Shown piece after piece: positions 34,826-44,114 of a DNA stretch of 64,000 bases. The stretch lies in the NCBI RefSeq assembly GCF_024346955.1, contig NZ_AP024883.1, positions 1,364,001 to 1,428,000 on the forward strand, in the 5' to 3' direction. The notes under the pieces were generated by a model. That model did not search any database. It saw only the letters and a list, made by a program, of their open reading frames with translations, and was not told the DNA's origin. Source of the DNA: Vibrio mangrovi. Lineage in GTDB: Bacteria > Pseudomonadota > Gammaproteobacteria > Enterobacterales > Vibrionaceae. A program made the position numbers and the translations under genes. The first letter of the stretch is position 1, and the number at the start of each line of letters is the position of its first letter.

Positions 34826-35794
34826 ATGGGAAAGCTGATTGAAGGTATATGGCATGATGTTTGGTATGATACAAAAAGTCAGCAAGGGCGTTTTATCCGT
34901 GAAGATGCCGGGTTTCGTCACTGGATAGAACACCGGCCTGATGCAGTGTTTCAACCCGAATCCGGTCGCTATCATCTCTATGTTTCTCTTGCTTGTCCGT
35001 GGGCGCACCGTACATTGATTTTTCGTGAACTGAAAGGACTGAGCGAACATATTGATGTGACCATTGTCTGCCCTGATATGATGTCTGAAGGATGGACATT
35101 TGGTATTCCCGAACCTTTGTTCGGCTATCGGCGTTTACATCAGATTTATACCCGGGCGAAATCTGATTATACCGGTAGAGTGACTGTTCCTGTTCTCTGG
35201 GATAAGCAGACCAGTACGATTGTCAGTAATGAGTCTTCTGAAATCATCCGGATGTTCAATCATGCATTCGATCATATCACCGGGAATTCACTGGATTTCT
35301 ACCCTGAATCTTTACAGGCTGCGATAGAACAATGGAATTCATGTATTTACCCGAATGTGAATAATGGTGTCTATCGTTGTGGATTTGCAACCAGTCAGGA
35401 TGCCTATGAAGAAGCTTATGAGTCGTTATTTGAGACACTGGATAAGATCGAGACACATCTGGCCGGAAGCCGTTATCTGGTCGGAAATCAATTAACAGAA
35501 GCGGACTGGCGATTGTTTACGACACTGATCCGGTTCGATGCTGTCTATGTCGGACATTTCAAGTGTAATAAGAAGCGGATTGCGGATTATAAGCATTTGT
35601 CCGGTTATCTGAGAGAGTTATATCAGACTCCGGGAGTCCAGGAAACGACCGACTTTTATCATATTAAGCGGCACTATTATTTTAGCCATACCGGAATCAA
35701 CCCGACGCAGATTGTTCCCATCGGCCCCGATTTAGACCTGCTTTCGCCACATGGCAGAGAATATTTAGCCGGTGAACCATTGCAGACATTGTGA
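34826..35794 (+). CDS. yqjG: Glutathionyl-hydroquinone reductase (Xi-class GST, YqjG-like)
   Basis: 322 residues with the Xi-class glutathione transferase layout: long N-terminal arm, thioredoxin-like domain with the catalytic cysteine in LACPWAHR, then an all-helical domain with LTEADWRLFTTLIRFD. These enzymes remove glutathione from glutathionyl-hydroquinones. The in-frame GTG at 34811 is less likely than the ATG at 34826, which has GAGGGG about seven bases upstream. Ends at a shared terminator before the convergent pta. Confidence 0.9.
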   Translation: MGKLIEGIWHDVWYDTKSQQGRFIREDAGFRHWIEHRPDAVFQPESGRYHLYVSLACPWAHRTLIFRELKGLSEHIDVTIVCPDMMSEGWTFGIPEPLFGYRRLHQIYTRAKSDYTGRVTVPVLWDKQTSTIVSNESSEIIRMFNHAFDHITGNSLDFYPESLQAAIEQWNSCIYPNVNNGVYRCGFATSQDAYEEAYESLFETLDKIETHLAGSRYLVGNQLTEADWRLFTTLIRFDAVYVGHFKCNKKRIADYKHLSGYLRELYQTPGVQETTDFYHIKRHYYFSHTGINPTQIVPIGPDLDLLSPHGREYLAGEPLQTL

Positions 35795-35819
35795 GTTTAT
35801 AGCGAATAGAAAGTTATAA

Positions 35820-35850
35820 AAAAGCCCTTCCAGTTCAGGTAAGGGCTTTT
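35820..35850. terminator. Bidirectional terminator between yqjG and pta
   Basis: AAAAGCCCTT and AAGGGCTTTT form a ten-bp stem around an 11-base loop, with A-rich and T-rich flanks that serve both strands. Confidence 0.85.
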
Positions 35851-35872
35851 GTCTATTCTATGGTCAGGAAAA

Positions 35873-38017
35873 TTATTGCTGTTCCTGTCCTGCCTGGATT
35901 GCTGTCAGGGCGATGGTGTAGACAATGTCATCTACCAATGCACCACGGGACAAATCATTCACAGGTTTGCGCATACCTTGCAGCATCGGGCCGATAGAAA
36001 CCAAATCAGCCGAACGTTGTACTGCTTTATAGGTTGTATTCCCTGTATTCAGATCCGGGAAGACAAAGACGGTTGCTTTTCCTGCTACCGGAGAATTCGG
36101 TGCTTTGGATGCTGCAACGTTCTCCATGATTGCTGCGTCGTACTGAAGTGGACCGTCGATGATCAAATCAGGACGTTTTTCTTTGGCGATACGGGTTGCT
36201 TCACGGACTTTATCTACATCAGCACCCTGACCAGAAGTTCCGGTTGAGTATGAGATCATGGCAACACGTGGTTCGATTCCAAATGCAGTTGCAGAATCAG
36301 CCGACTGAATCGCAATTTCAGCAAGTTGCTCTGAGTCTGGATCCGGGTTGATAGCACAGTCACCATAAACCAGAACCTGATCAGGAAGCAGCATGAAGAA
36401 AATGGAAGAAACCAGAGACGCATTTGGCGCAGTCTTGATTAACTGAAGTGGTGGACGAATGGTATTCGCCGTGGTGTGAACCGCACCGGAAACCAGTCCG
36501 TCAACTTCGCCTTTTTCCAGCATCATCGTACCCAGAACCACAGTATCCTGGAGCTGTTCCCGGGCAACAACTTCGGTCATGCCTTTATTTTTACGCAGTT
36601 CGACCAGACGTTCGACATATTGTTCACGGGCTTCGCTTGGGTTGATAATTGTGATACCGCTTCCCAACTCGACACCCTGCTGTTTGGCAACGCGTTTGAT
36701 GTCATCAGGATGACCAAGCAGAACACACTCGGCAATGCCACGTTCCGCACAGATCGATGCTGCTTTCACTGTCCGTGGTTCATCACCTTCAGGAAGAACG
36801 ATGCGCTTATGAGCCCGGCGGGCGAATTCAGTCAACTGATAACGGAAGGCTGGTGGACTCAGACGACGAACACCTTGTGTCCCTTCGGTCAGAGAATCGA
36901 TCCATGGGCCGTCAATATGGCTGGCAACATGCTCATTCACAAACTCGATCCGCTCTTTATCATCTGCCGGAACTTCCAGACTGAAACTTTGCAGGTTCAG
37001 CGAAGTCTGCCAGGTATTTCCCTGTGCTTTGAAGATAGGCAGACCGGATTCAAATGCTGGCCGACACAGGTTCATGATTGTGTCTGGCATATCGTAACCA
37101 CCGGTGAGCAGAACTGCACCGATATCGACACCATTCATTGCTGCCAATGCCGCAGCAACCATGACATCCGGACGATCAGCAGAAGTCACCAGCAGAGATC
37201 CCGGTTTGAAATGCTCAATCATATTGGGTAGTGAACGGGCACAGAAAGTAATACTTCTGATCCGGCGAGTCTTGATTTCACCTTCATTAATGATTTCTGC
37301 ATTCAGGTGTTTCGCCATATCGATCGCACGAGTGGCAATCAAATCAATCCGCCATGGAATACAACCCAGCACTCTGATTGGGCTGGAGTTGAAGATTTGC
37401 ATGACTTCAAGATTGGTCTGTTTCGCCTTATCGCTATCATCGAAGATCTCAGACAGATCCGGACGAGTCCGGCCATCTTCATCAACAGGTGCATTGAGTT
37501 TGTTGATGATCACACCGGAAATATTGTTGTTTTTGGTTCCACCAAAGTTTGAACAGGCAACTTCAATCCGTTCTTTCAACTGGGTTGGGTTGTCAGTTCC
37601 TGGTGTAGCAACAAAGACGATTTCAGCACCCAGAGTTTTGGCAACTTCTGCGTTAACCTGGTTGGCAAACGGATGCTTACGTGTTGGAACAAGACCTTCA
37701 ATCAGAGTGACTTCGGAGTCTTTATTCACCTGATTATATCTCTCCACGATTGTTTCGAGGAGAACGTCCATCTGTTCGCTACCAATCAGCGTTTCAACCT
37801 TTGACATCTGCATAGATTCAGCGATTTTAATATCACTGCTTGAACTTAAAATTGCTGAAGTCAGATCAGGCTGGTCTCCGCCGTGACGAGGTTGGGCGAT
37901 TGGTTTGAAAAAAGAGACCTTAACACCTTTGCGCTCCATTGCGCGGATTACCCCAAGACTGACGCTGGTTAAACCAACACCGGCACTGACAGGGATCAGC
38001 ATAATAGTACGAGACAT
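35873..38017 (-). CDS. pta: Phosphate acetyltransferase, long form
   Basis: 714 residues, the long enterobacterial form: N-terminal dethiobiotin-synthetase-like P-loop region (PVSAGVGLTSVSLG), a central DRTGG domain, and a C-terminal catalytic PTA_PTB domain (about residues 390-714). It converts acetyl-CoA and phosphate to acetyl-phosphate and CoA. The upstream in-frame ATG at 38080 would add 21 residues of non-family sequence, so 38017 is chosen, with AAAGGT about 12 bases before it. It follows ackA in the usual order, with a terminator-like hairpin between. Confidence 0.95.
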   Translation of the reverse strand: MSRTIMLIPVSAGVGLTSVSLGVIRAMERKGVKVSFFKPIAQPRHGGDQPDLTSAILSSSSDIKIAESMQMSKVETLIGSEQMDVLLETIVERYNQVNKDSEVTLIEGLVPTRKHPFANQVNAEVAKTLGAEIVFVATPGTDNPTQLKERIEVACSNFGGTKNNNISGVIINKLNAPVDEDGRTRPDLSEIFDDSDKAKQTNLEVMQIFNSSPIRVLGCIPWRIDLIATRAIDMAKHLNAEIINEGEIKTRRIRSITFCARSLPNMIEHFKPGSLLVTSADRPDVMVAAALAAMNGVDIGAVLLTGGYDMPDTIMNLCRPAFESGLPIFKAQGNTWQTSLNLQSFSLEVPADDKERIEFVNEHVASHIDGPWIDSLTEGTQGVRRLSPPAFRYQLTEFARRAHKRIVLPEGDEPRTVKAASICAERGIAECVLLGHPDDIKRVAKQQGVELGSGITIINPSEAREQYVERLVELRKNKGMTEVVAREQLQDTVVLGTMMLEKGEVDGLVSGAVHTTANTIRPPLQLIKTAPNASLVSSIFFMLLPDQVLVYGDCAINPDPDSEQLAEIAIQSADSATAFGIEPRVAMISYSTGTSGQGADVDKVREATRIAKEKRPDLIIDGPLQYDAAIMENVAASKAPNSPVAGKATVFVFPDLNTGNTTYKAVQRSADLVSIGPMLQGMRKPVNDLSRGALVDDIVYTIALTAIQAGQEQQ

Positions 38018-38118
38018 GAGTAGAGTACCTTTAGCTATCGATTGCAATACAACTGAAAACTTGATTGCAGAAAGGAACAAAGCTTAACCGATATCAATTG
38101 TTAAGCCCCAGAACAAAA

Positions 38119-38143
38119 CTGGCTAACTCAATGAGTTAGCCAG
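38119..38143 (-). terminator. Hairpin terminator between ackA and pta
   Basis: CTGGCTAACTCA and TGAGTTAGCCAG are perfect complements with one base between (so an effective loop of three to five). On the minus strand it is followed by TTTTGTT, so it would stop or thin ackA transcripts before pta. Confidence 0.75.
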
Positions 38144-38150
38144 TGTGTCA

Positions 38151-39347
38151 TTACAGACCTGCGAGTCTCGCAGTGTCTTCGGCGATGACCAGCTCTTCGT
38201 TGGTAGAGATGACCATGGCCGGAATACGGCTGTCTTCGGTTGTGATTGAACCTTCACCACCGAAACGGGCTTTCAGGTTGGCTTCATTATCAACATGAAT
38301 ACCGAAAATACTTAAACGGTTTAACACCATTTCACGAATTGGTGCTGAGTTTTCACCGATACCACCGGTGAATACGATCGCATCAAGACGACCATCCAGA
38401 CTGGCAGTATAACCTGCAACATATTTAGCCAGACGATGGCAGAATACGTCCATCGCACGGGTTGCATCTTCTTTTGTTCCGTAGTTGTCTTCAACATAGC
38501 GGCAGTCAGAAGTGACTTCGGTCAGGCCAAGCAGTCCTGATTCTTTAGTCAGCATCGTGTTGATTTGCTCAACAGAGTAACCAAGTGCGTCATGTAAATG
38601 GAAAATGATTGCCGGGTCGATGTCCCCACAACGGGTTCCCATGACCAGACCTTCAAGTGGTGTCAGTCCCATTGATGTGTCGACAGACTGACCGTTTTTG
38701 ATTGCACAGACTGAAGCACCGTTACCCAGATGGCAGTTGATGATGTTCAGTTGATCGGCTGGTTTACCCAGACGCTCTGCTGCTTCACGGGCAATAAACA
38801 GGTGAGAAGTACCATGCATGCCGTAGCGACGAATACCATGCTCTTTATAGAGCTTATATGGCAGGGCATACAGAAATGCTTCTTCCGGCATGGTCTGATG
38901 GAATGCTGTATCAAAAACAGCAACATTTTTCAGGCTTGGGAATGCATGCTGTGCGGCTTTAATACCGATGATGTGTGCTGGGTTGTGCAGGGGTGCAAAC
39001 GTTGCTGATTCTTCAATTCCCTTCAGAACGGAATCATCAATCAGAGCTGATTGGGTAAACTGTTCGCCACCATGAACAACACGATGACCGATAGCTGCCA
39101 GATTGTCTGCCAGTTCAGGTTTAGACGCGAGGATGGTTTCAACGATAAAAGCTAAAGCTTCTTCATGGGCAGCGCCATTTCCTAGTTGTGCTTCGTGCTT
39201 ACCATCCAATTTCCATTTGATACGAGCTTCCGGGAGGTGGAGACATTCAGCAAGACCTGTGAGATGCTCATTACCATTTTCTGCATCTACGATCGCGAAC
39301 TTAAGAGAAGAACTACCGCAGTTTAAAACTAAAACTAGCTTTGACAT
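38151..39347 (-). CDS. ackA: Acetate kinase
   Basis: 398 residues, standard for the ASKHA-fold acetate kinase. Motifs: LVLNCGSSSLKFA at the N-terminus, GHRVVHGG, FDTAFHQTMP, and HLGNGASVCAI. It turns acetyl-phosphate and ADP into acetate and ATP, together with Pta. An AGGT lies about nine bases before the ATG. Divergent from yfbV as in E. coli. Confidence 0.97.
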   Translation of the reverse strand: MSKLVLVLNCGSSSLKFAIVDAENGNEHLTGLAECLHLPEARIKWKLDGKHEAQLGNGAAHEEALAFIVETILASKPELADNLAAIGHRVVHGGEQFTQSALIDDSVLKGIEESATFAPLHNPAHIIGIKAAQHAFPSLKNVAVFDTAFHQTMPEEAFLYALPYKLYKEHGIRRYGMHGTSHLFIAREAAERLGKPADQLNIINCHLGNGASVCAIKNGQSVDTSMGLTPLEGLVMGTRCGDIDPAIIFHLHDALGYSVEQINTMLTKESGLLGLTEVTSDCRYVEDNYGTKEDATRAMDVFCHRLAKYVAGYTASLDGRLDAIVFTGGIGENSAPIREMVLNRLSIFGIHVDNEANLKARFGGEGSITTEDSRIPAMVISTNEELVIAEDTARLAGL

Positions 39348-39687
39348 GAGTAACTACCTGTATAATCGGTTTAGATAAAAATCGGTTTCCAAGAATAATA
39401 TGACAAAGAGGGTCATAAACTAATCCTGGTCAAACAAACATCAACTTACGTCTACCTATCGTGATTGACTTAAAGGTTACACGCTTTATTATCGCCTAAG
39501 TAAGTTTCAAAGTTGCTTAAATAAGAAATCAAGGCAACAATGATAAAAAGGCGCGCAAAGGATAGCGATGTTCTGCCATTATAACAAAAAAATTTGAACA
39601 AATATTAATTTCGGACAAAATTTTACGGGATTAGTTGAATTTTTCAATTATTCTTATAGTTTATCTGCCAGTGAGTGAGAAATGCCT
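39348..39687. other. ackA-yfbV divergent promoter region
   Basis: About 340 AT-rich bases with no gene. It holds a TATGAC-N7-GTCATA inverted repeat at 39399-39417 and a repeated AACCGATT (minus strand) near the ackA start. Promoters for both genes must be here; none was placed with confidence. Confidence 0.45.
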
Positions 39688-40140
39688 ATGAGCCATAACG
39701 CAGGATTGATCCATAGTCTGAGAGATGGACAAAAGTACATGGATATCTGGCCGATGCGTAAAGAATTGGCCCCGATATTCCCCGAACAGCGGATCATTAA
39801 AGCGACTCGCTTTGCTGTGAAAGTGATGCCGGCCGTTGCGGCGATTAGTGTGCTGACTCAGATGACTTTCCATAACAGCGGAGCAATGCCTCAGGCGATT
39901 GTTATTGCTCTGTTTGCAATCAGTCTTCCTTTACAGGGAATATGGTGGTTGGGAAACCGGGCTAATACACTTTTACCGCCATCTCTGGCAGGCTGGTATC
40001 GTGAACTACACCAGAAGATTATCGAAACGGGTTTTGCGTTAGAGCCGATTAAGGCGAAGCCCAGATATAAAGAGCTGGCACTGGTACTCAACAAAGCATT
40101 TCGCCAGTTGGATAAATCAGCGTTGGATCGCTGGTTTTAA
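39688..40140 (+). CDS. yfbV: UPF0208 membrane protein YfbV
   Basis: 150 residues with two membrane segments (about residues 42-62 and 70-90). It matches the YfbV family across its length (DGQKYMDIWP, RIIKATRFAVKVMP, LPLQGIWWLG). In E. coli YfbV contributes to keeping the Ter macrodomain apart from its flanks. Position next to ackA is conserved. An ATG two codons upstream (39682) is possible, but spacing to GTGAG favours 39688. Confidence 0.92.
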   Translation: MSHNAGLIHSLRDGQKYMDIWPMRKELAPIFPEQRIIKATRFAVKVMPAVAAISVLTQMTFHNSGAMPQAIVIALFAISLPLQGIWWLGNRANTLLPPSLAGWYRELHQKIIETGFALEPIKAKPRYKELALVLNKAFRQLDKSALDRWF

Positions 40141-40359
40141 TTTTTTGCCATATCCATTCTACTATTTCATAGCTTTTTACAGTGAAGGTTATGATACTTA
40201 TTTTATATTTGCACCCTGCCTGTTTGTGATTTATGTATATATCTATCACTATTTATTCTTCTGACCTGAAGAAGGCGTAAATCATGCTTCCCTTTACTGT
40301 AACTTGCTGGTAATAATGTTGTCCATTGCGGCCAGTAACGCAGTAATAACAAGTTAAAT

Positions 40360-40430
40360 ACATTAAACACAACATTAAACACAACATTAAACACAACATT
40401 AAACACAACATTAAACACAACATTAAACAC
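40360..40430. repeat. 12-bp tandem repeat, about six copies, in front of an ABC operon
   Basis: The unit ACATTAAACACA is repeated without variation from 40360 to 40430 (5.9 copies). It ends 27 bases before the start codon of the ABC binding-protein gene, so it lies in the promoter or leader. Copy number in such arrays can change by slippage. Read on the minus strand it forms an FNVV peptide repeat, which I consider accidental. Confidence 0.9.
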
Positions 40431-40457
40431 TTAATGCCTTAGATTTAAGGAGTCACG

Positions 40458-41423
40458 ATGAAAGCAGGAAAACTTGTAGCTACAGCAGTCCTTGCCGGAG
40501 CAGCGCTCATTTCCTCAACCAGTATTATGGCGAAGACTGCAAAAGTCGCGGTGTCACAAATTGTGGAACACCCGGCTTTGGATGCAACACGTCAGGGTCT
40601 TCTGGATGGATTGAAAGCGAAAGGATACGTTGAAGGGAAAAATTTAGAATTTGAATATAAGACAGCACAAGGTAATCCTGCAATAGCAGTGCAGATCGCC
40701 AGACAGTTTGTCGGAGAGCGTCCCGACGTTCTGGTTGGCATTGCCACACCGACAGCTCAGGCTTTAGTTTCCGCAACCCGTTCTATTCCTATCGTTTTTA
40801 CTGCGGTAACCGATCCTGTCGGGGCTAAACTGGTCAAGACAATGAAGCAACCGGGGAAAAATGTTACAGGTCTGTCAGATCTGTCTCCGGTAAAGCAGCA
40901 TGTTGAGCTGATTAAAGAACTGATGCCTGAAGTTAAAACCATTGGTGTTGTGTATAACCCGGGTGAAGCAAATGCTGTCAGTCTGATAGAACTGCTCAAG
41001 CAGAGTGTCAAAGAAAATGGCCTGAAACTTGTTGAAGCAACCGCACTGAAAAGTGCTGATGTTCAGTCTGCAACCCAAAGTATTGCCGCCAGATCCGACA
41101 TTATTTACGCCTTAATCGATAATACGGTTGCCAGTGCGATTGAAGGAATGATTGTGGCTGCTAATCAGGCTAAAACTCCGGTTTTTGGTGCCGCAACCTC
41201 TTATGTTGAGCGGGGAGCAATTGCCAGCCTTGGTTTTGACTACTACCAGATTGGTGTTCAGACAGCTGATTATGTCGCTGATATCCTGAATGGGAAAGAG
41301 CCGGGTTCAATCGATGTCACTGTTGCGAAAGGCTCAGATCTGGTGGTGAATAAAACTGTCGCCGATAAACTGGGTTTTACAATTCCTCAGTCCGTTCTGG
41401 ACCGTGCAACAAGTATAAAATAA
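40458..41423 (+). CDS. ABC transporter substrate-binding protein (TrpX-type family)
   Basis: 321 residues with a signal peptide (cleavage after SIMA) and the ABC_sub_bind family fold (two lobes; GIATPTAQAL, PIVFTAVTDPVGAKL, GVVYNPGEANAV). Related proteins include TrpX, a tryptophan-binding protein of Gram-positives, but substrates in vibrios are not settled. Preceded by a strong AAGGAG and followed by a hairpin that may set the ratio of binding protein to permease. First gene of a three-gene operon next to yfbV-ackA-pta, an order I recognise from Vibrio. Confidence 0.87.
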   Translation: MKAGKLVATAVLAGAALISSTSIMAKTAKVAVSQIVEHPALDATRQGLLDGLKAKGYVEGKNLEFEYKTAQGNPAIAVQIARQFVGERPDVLVGIATPTAQALVSATRSIPIVFTAVTDPVGAKLVKTMKQPGKNVTGLSDLSPVKQHVELIKELMPEVKTIGVVYNPGEANAVSLIELLKQSVKENGLKLVEATALKSADVQSATQSIAARSDIIYALIDNTVASAIEGMIVAANQAKTPVFGAATSYVERGAIASLGFDYYQIGVQTADYVADILNGKEPGSIDVTVAKGSDLVVNKTVADKLGFTIPQSVLDRATSIK

Positions 41424-41436
41424 TCAGAACAATAAA

Positions 41437-41456
41437 CGGGCTGGGTTACCAGCCCG
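41437..41456 (+). other. Intercistronic hairpin after the binding-protein gene
   Basis: CGGGCTGG/CCAGCCCG with a GTTA tetraloop, followed by GAAAC rather than a T run. It is unlikely to terminate; more likely it stabilises the upstream message. Confidence 0.65.
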
Positions 41457-41484
41457 AAACAAATAAGCAGAAAGGGAGTGTGTA

Positions 41485-42381
41485 ATGTCTGCTTTTGCCT
41501 TTTTTGGTGCTCTGGAAATAGGGCTGATTTACGGATTGGTTGCTCTGGGTGTTTATCTGACATTCCGGGTACTCGATTTTCCGGATTTAAGTGTGGATGG
41601 TAGTTTTCCTATGGGGGCAGCGGTTGCTGCAACTGCAATTGTTGCAGGTATCAACCCCTGGGTCGCGACAGGATTGGCAATTATTGCCGGAGCCGTGACC
41701 GGATGGGTAACCGCTTTTCTGACCGTTCGTTGCGGTATTTTAAATTTGCTGGCGTCGATTCTGACGATGATCGCCGCTTTTTCGATCAATATTCGTATTA
41801 TGGGACGTCCGAATCTGGCTTTGATTGGTGAAGATACGATTCTGACACCATTTGAAGCGATGGGCGATCCGATGTATGTCCGCCCGTTGGTTGTCGGTGT
41901 GTTGGTTTTACTTTCCGCATTGTTTATTGTTCGTCTGCTGAACAGTGATTTCGGTTTGGGGCTTCGGGCGACGGGCGTCAACGCACGCATGGTCGCAGCT
42001 CAGGGAGCCAGCACTGCATTTTATACCTATTTCGGGCTGGCGCTTTCGAATGGTTTTGTCGGTTTTGCCGGGGCTCTGTTTGCACAGACTAACAGTTTTG
42101 CTGATGTGACCTCCGGAGTCGGAACCATCGTTGTCGGACTGGCGGCGGTGATTCTGGGTCAGACATTGATTCCGGGAAGAAGAATATGGGTTGCCGTTGT
42201 GGCAGTGATTCTCGGTTCGGTACTGTATCGTCTGGCGGTTGCATTTGCACTCAGTTCAGGGATGTTTGGGTTACAGGCCTCGGATCTGAACCTTGTTACG
42301 GCCGTGTTGGTTGCCATTGCTCTGATCATGCCGCGAATGAAGAAAAAGATGAAATCTAATCGTGCCGGAGGTGCCGCATGA
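41485..42381 (+). CDS. ABC transporter permease (partner of the TrpX-type binding protein)
   Basis: 298 residues, about eight to nine membrane segments, of the BPD_transp_2 family (LivH/RbsC-like; COG4120 type). GLIYGLVALGVYLTFRVLDFPDLSVDGSF near the start and the EAA-like region GLRATGVNARMVAAQG are typical. GGGAG precedes the ATG. It overlaps the ATPase gene by four bases. Confidence 0.9.
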   Translation: MSAFAFFGALEIGLIYGLVALGVYLTFRVLDFPDLSVDGSFPMGAAVAATAIVAGINPWVATGLAIIAGAVTGWVTAFLTVRCGILNLLASILTMIAAFSINIRIMGRPNLALIGEDTILTPFEAMGDPMYVRPLVVGVLVLLSALFIVRLLNSDFGLGLRATGVNARMVAAQGASTAFYTYFGLALSNGFVGFAGALFAQTNSFADVTSGVGTIVVGLAAVILGQTLIPGRRIWVAVVAVILGSVLYRLAVAFALSSGMFGLQASDLNLVTAVLVAIALIMPRMKKKMKSNRAGGAA

Positions 42382-43172
42382 TTCGGCTGGAAGATATACA
42401 GGTTACTTTTAATCCCGGAACTATTCTTGAAAACCGGGCATTGAGAGGTGTTTCTCTGACCGTTCCTGAACATCAGTTTCTGACGGTAATCGGTTCAAAC
42501 GGCGCTGGGAAATCAACTTTGTTGGGGGCCGTGACGGGAGAAACCCCGATGGCCGGCGGTAAAGTGTTGATTGATGATACTGATGTTACCCGGCGTAGTG
42601 TGGATCAGCGTGCTAATTTCTGTGCGCGTGTTTTTCAGGATCCACTGGCTGGTACCTGTGGTTCGCTGACGATCGAAGAGAATATGGCTTTAGCCTATAA
42701 ACGGGGAAGCCGCCGGAGCTGGAAACATGCTCTGTCTTCCAAACGGCGTCAGTTATTCCGTGAGCGTATCAGTATTCTGGGACTGGGGCTGGAAGATCGT
42801 CTCGGCGATAGTATCGGCCTTCTGTCCGGTGGGCAGCGTCAGGCGGTGAGTCTGGTTATGGCGACACTGGCAGAGAGTAAACTGTTGCTGCTGGATGAAC
42901 ATACGGCAGCACTTGATCCCCGGATGGCAGCATTCATCATTGAGCTGACCAACAAGATAGTGAAAGAGTTTAACCTGACGGTGATGATGGTGACTCATTC
43001 GATGAAAGATGCTCTGGCCTGTGGCGACAGAACGGTAATGTTGCATCAGGGAAAAATTGTACTCGATGTTTCCGGCGAGCAACGTCGGAATATGGATGTC
43101 CCGGATTTGCTGGAGATGTTCTCAAAAGTCAGAGGCGAAGAGTTAGCTGATGATAGTTTACTCCTGAGTTGA
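42378..43172 (+). CDS. ABC transporter ATPase (partner of the TrpX-type binding protein)
   Basis: 264 residues: Walker A GSNGAGKST, Q-loop VFQDP, signature LSGGQRQAVSLV, Walker B LLLLDEHTAALDP (His in place of the usual Pro after Glu, common in this family) and switch His in VTHSMKDAL. It powers the preceding permease. A COG1101 (PhnK-like) type ATPase; the phosphonate label is only historical. Confidence 0.92.
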   Translation: MIRLEDIQVTFNPGTILENRALRGVSLTVPEHQFLTVIGSNGAGKSTLLGAVTGETPMAGGKVLIDDTDVTRRSVDQRANFCARVFQDPLAGTCGSLTIEENMALAYKRGSRRSWKHALSSKRRQLFRERISILGLGLEDRLGDSIGLLSGGQRQAVSLVMATLAESKLLLLDEHTAALDPRMAAFIIELTNKIVKEFNLTVMMVTHSMKDALACGDRTVMLHQGKIVLDVSGEQRRNMDVPDLLEMFSKVRGEELADDSLLLS

Positions 43173-43203
43173 TTGAGTTCTTCTCGAAATTCTGAACTCA
43201 AAT

Positions 43204-43229
43204 GACGCGCAGCTATCGCGCGTCTTTTT
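43204..43229 (+). terminator. Rho-independent terminator after the ABC operon
   Basis: GACGCGC/GCGCGTC stem, seven-base loop, then TTTTT. Confidence 0.87.
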
Positions 43230-43388
43230 CGTTGTCAGAGATGAAATCAGATGATTAAGATGAGTTTATTATATTGAGAATTCTCACAGTATTTAGCTTT
43301 GATAACAAAGGAGCTGCCACGCTTTATTGAATATATCGATTTATTTCATGTATGATGCGTCAACTTATCATTAGAAATGTTAATTAAT

Positions 43389-43907
43389 ATGAGAAAAATT
43401 CTGTGTTTAGTTCTGGCTGTCTTTGCTCTTGTCGGTTGTGCTTCGACTTCTTCACAAAACCGCTACATTACAGTGCAGGATAATGTGGTTTCAGCAGCAC
43501 CATACAATACTCAAATTGTCTTAGCTGATGGATTTGTGTTAACGAATCAGGAAGAGAGCAGTGAATTTAAGGAATTTAGTAACACGACAACGACTAAAGG
43601 AAACGTCATAACTAAAGTAATGGTGTTTGCCAATGATCGGGGTATTAAAGTCGCTATTTTCGATAAAACAACAGTACCGGCCGGCTCTTACTGGATACCT
43701 AAGTCTCATCTGATTAATGATAAATATGCAAAATCAACTTTTTATCACGCAGGCAATAAGTATTATATTTGGCAGTGTAAGAATAATGGTTACACCACAG
43801 AAGGTTATATGACAGCGGTTGGACGTTATAAGCTGGGAATATATGTCACTTATCCGGATGACATGGATGTGAATATCGATGATGTCCTGACTTTAACCGA
43901 GATGTAA
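43389..43907 (+). CDS. Small lipoprotein of unknown function
   Basis: About 172 residues with a clear lipoprotein signal (lipobox LVGC, Cys17 with this start), so attached to a membrane on the periplasmic face. No domain recognised. The mature part has several short hydrophobic beta-like stretches. An ATG four codons earlier (43377) is in frame; neither has a good ribosome site. Single gene bounded by terminators on both sides. Confidence 0.75.
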   Translation: MRKILCLVLAVFALVGCASTSSQNRYITVQDNVVSAAPYNTQIVLADGFVLTNQEESSEFKEFSNTTTTKGNVITKVMVFANDRGIKVAIFDKTTVPAGSYWIPKSHLINDKYAKSTFYHAGNKYYIWQCKNNGYTTEGYMTAVGRYKLGIYVTYPDDMDVNIDDVLTLTEM

Positions 43908-43923
43908 TGGGTTAACTCCAGAG

Positions 43924-43952
43924 AAAAGTGCGTTGAGATGACGCACTTTTTT
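43924..43952 (+). terminator. Rho-independent terminator after the lipoprotein gene
   Basis: AAAAGTGCGT/ACGCACTTTT, a ten-bp stem with a seven-base loop and a TTATG tail after four stem T's. Confidence 0.85.
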
Positions 43953-44114
43953 ATGCATACCGCAAAGCATTTACATTAGTTTCATATAATAAAAATCAAT
44001 TCTTATTATCTTTTTATATCAAATTTTGATATAAATTTGCGCTTTCGAATCTCAGTTGTTTTTCTTTGTATTACGCTTAAAAGAAGAACCCAATGATGAA
44101 GTGTATAACCGGAA

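Noticed and set aside
36476..37231. A 251-codon plus-strand frame inside pta
   Set aside because: It is antisense to a strongly conserved enzyme gene, has no ribosome site, and its product is unlike any protein; long antisense frames arise from codon bias.
40203..40430. Minus-strand frame with FNVV peptide repeats
   Set aside because: It is just the 12-bp tandem array read in frame; there is no ribosome site and the remainder is not protein-like.
40360..40430. Possible CRISPR array
   Set aside because: Units are 12 bases, contiguous and without spacers; no cas genes are near.
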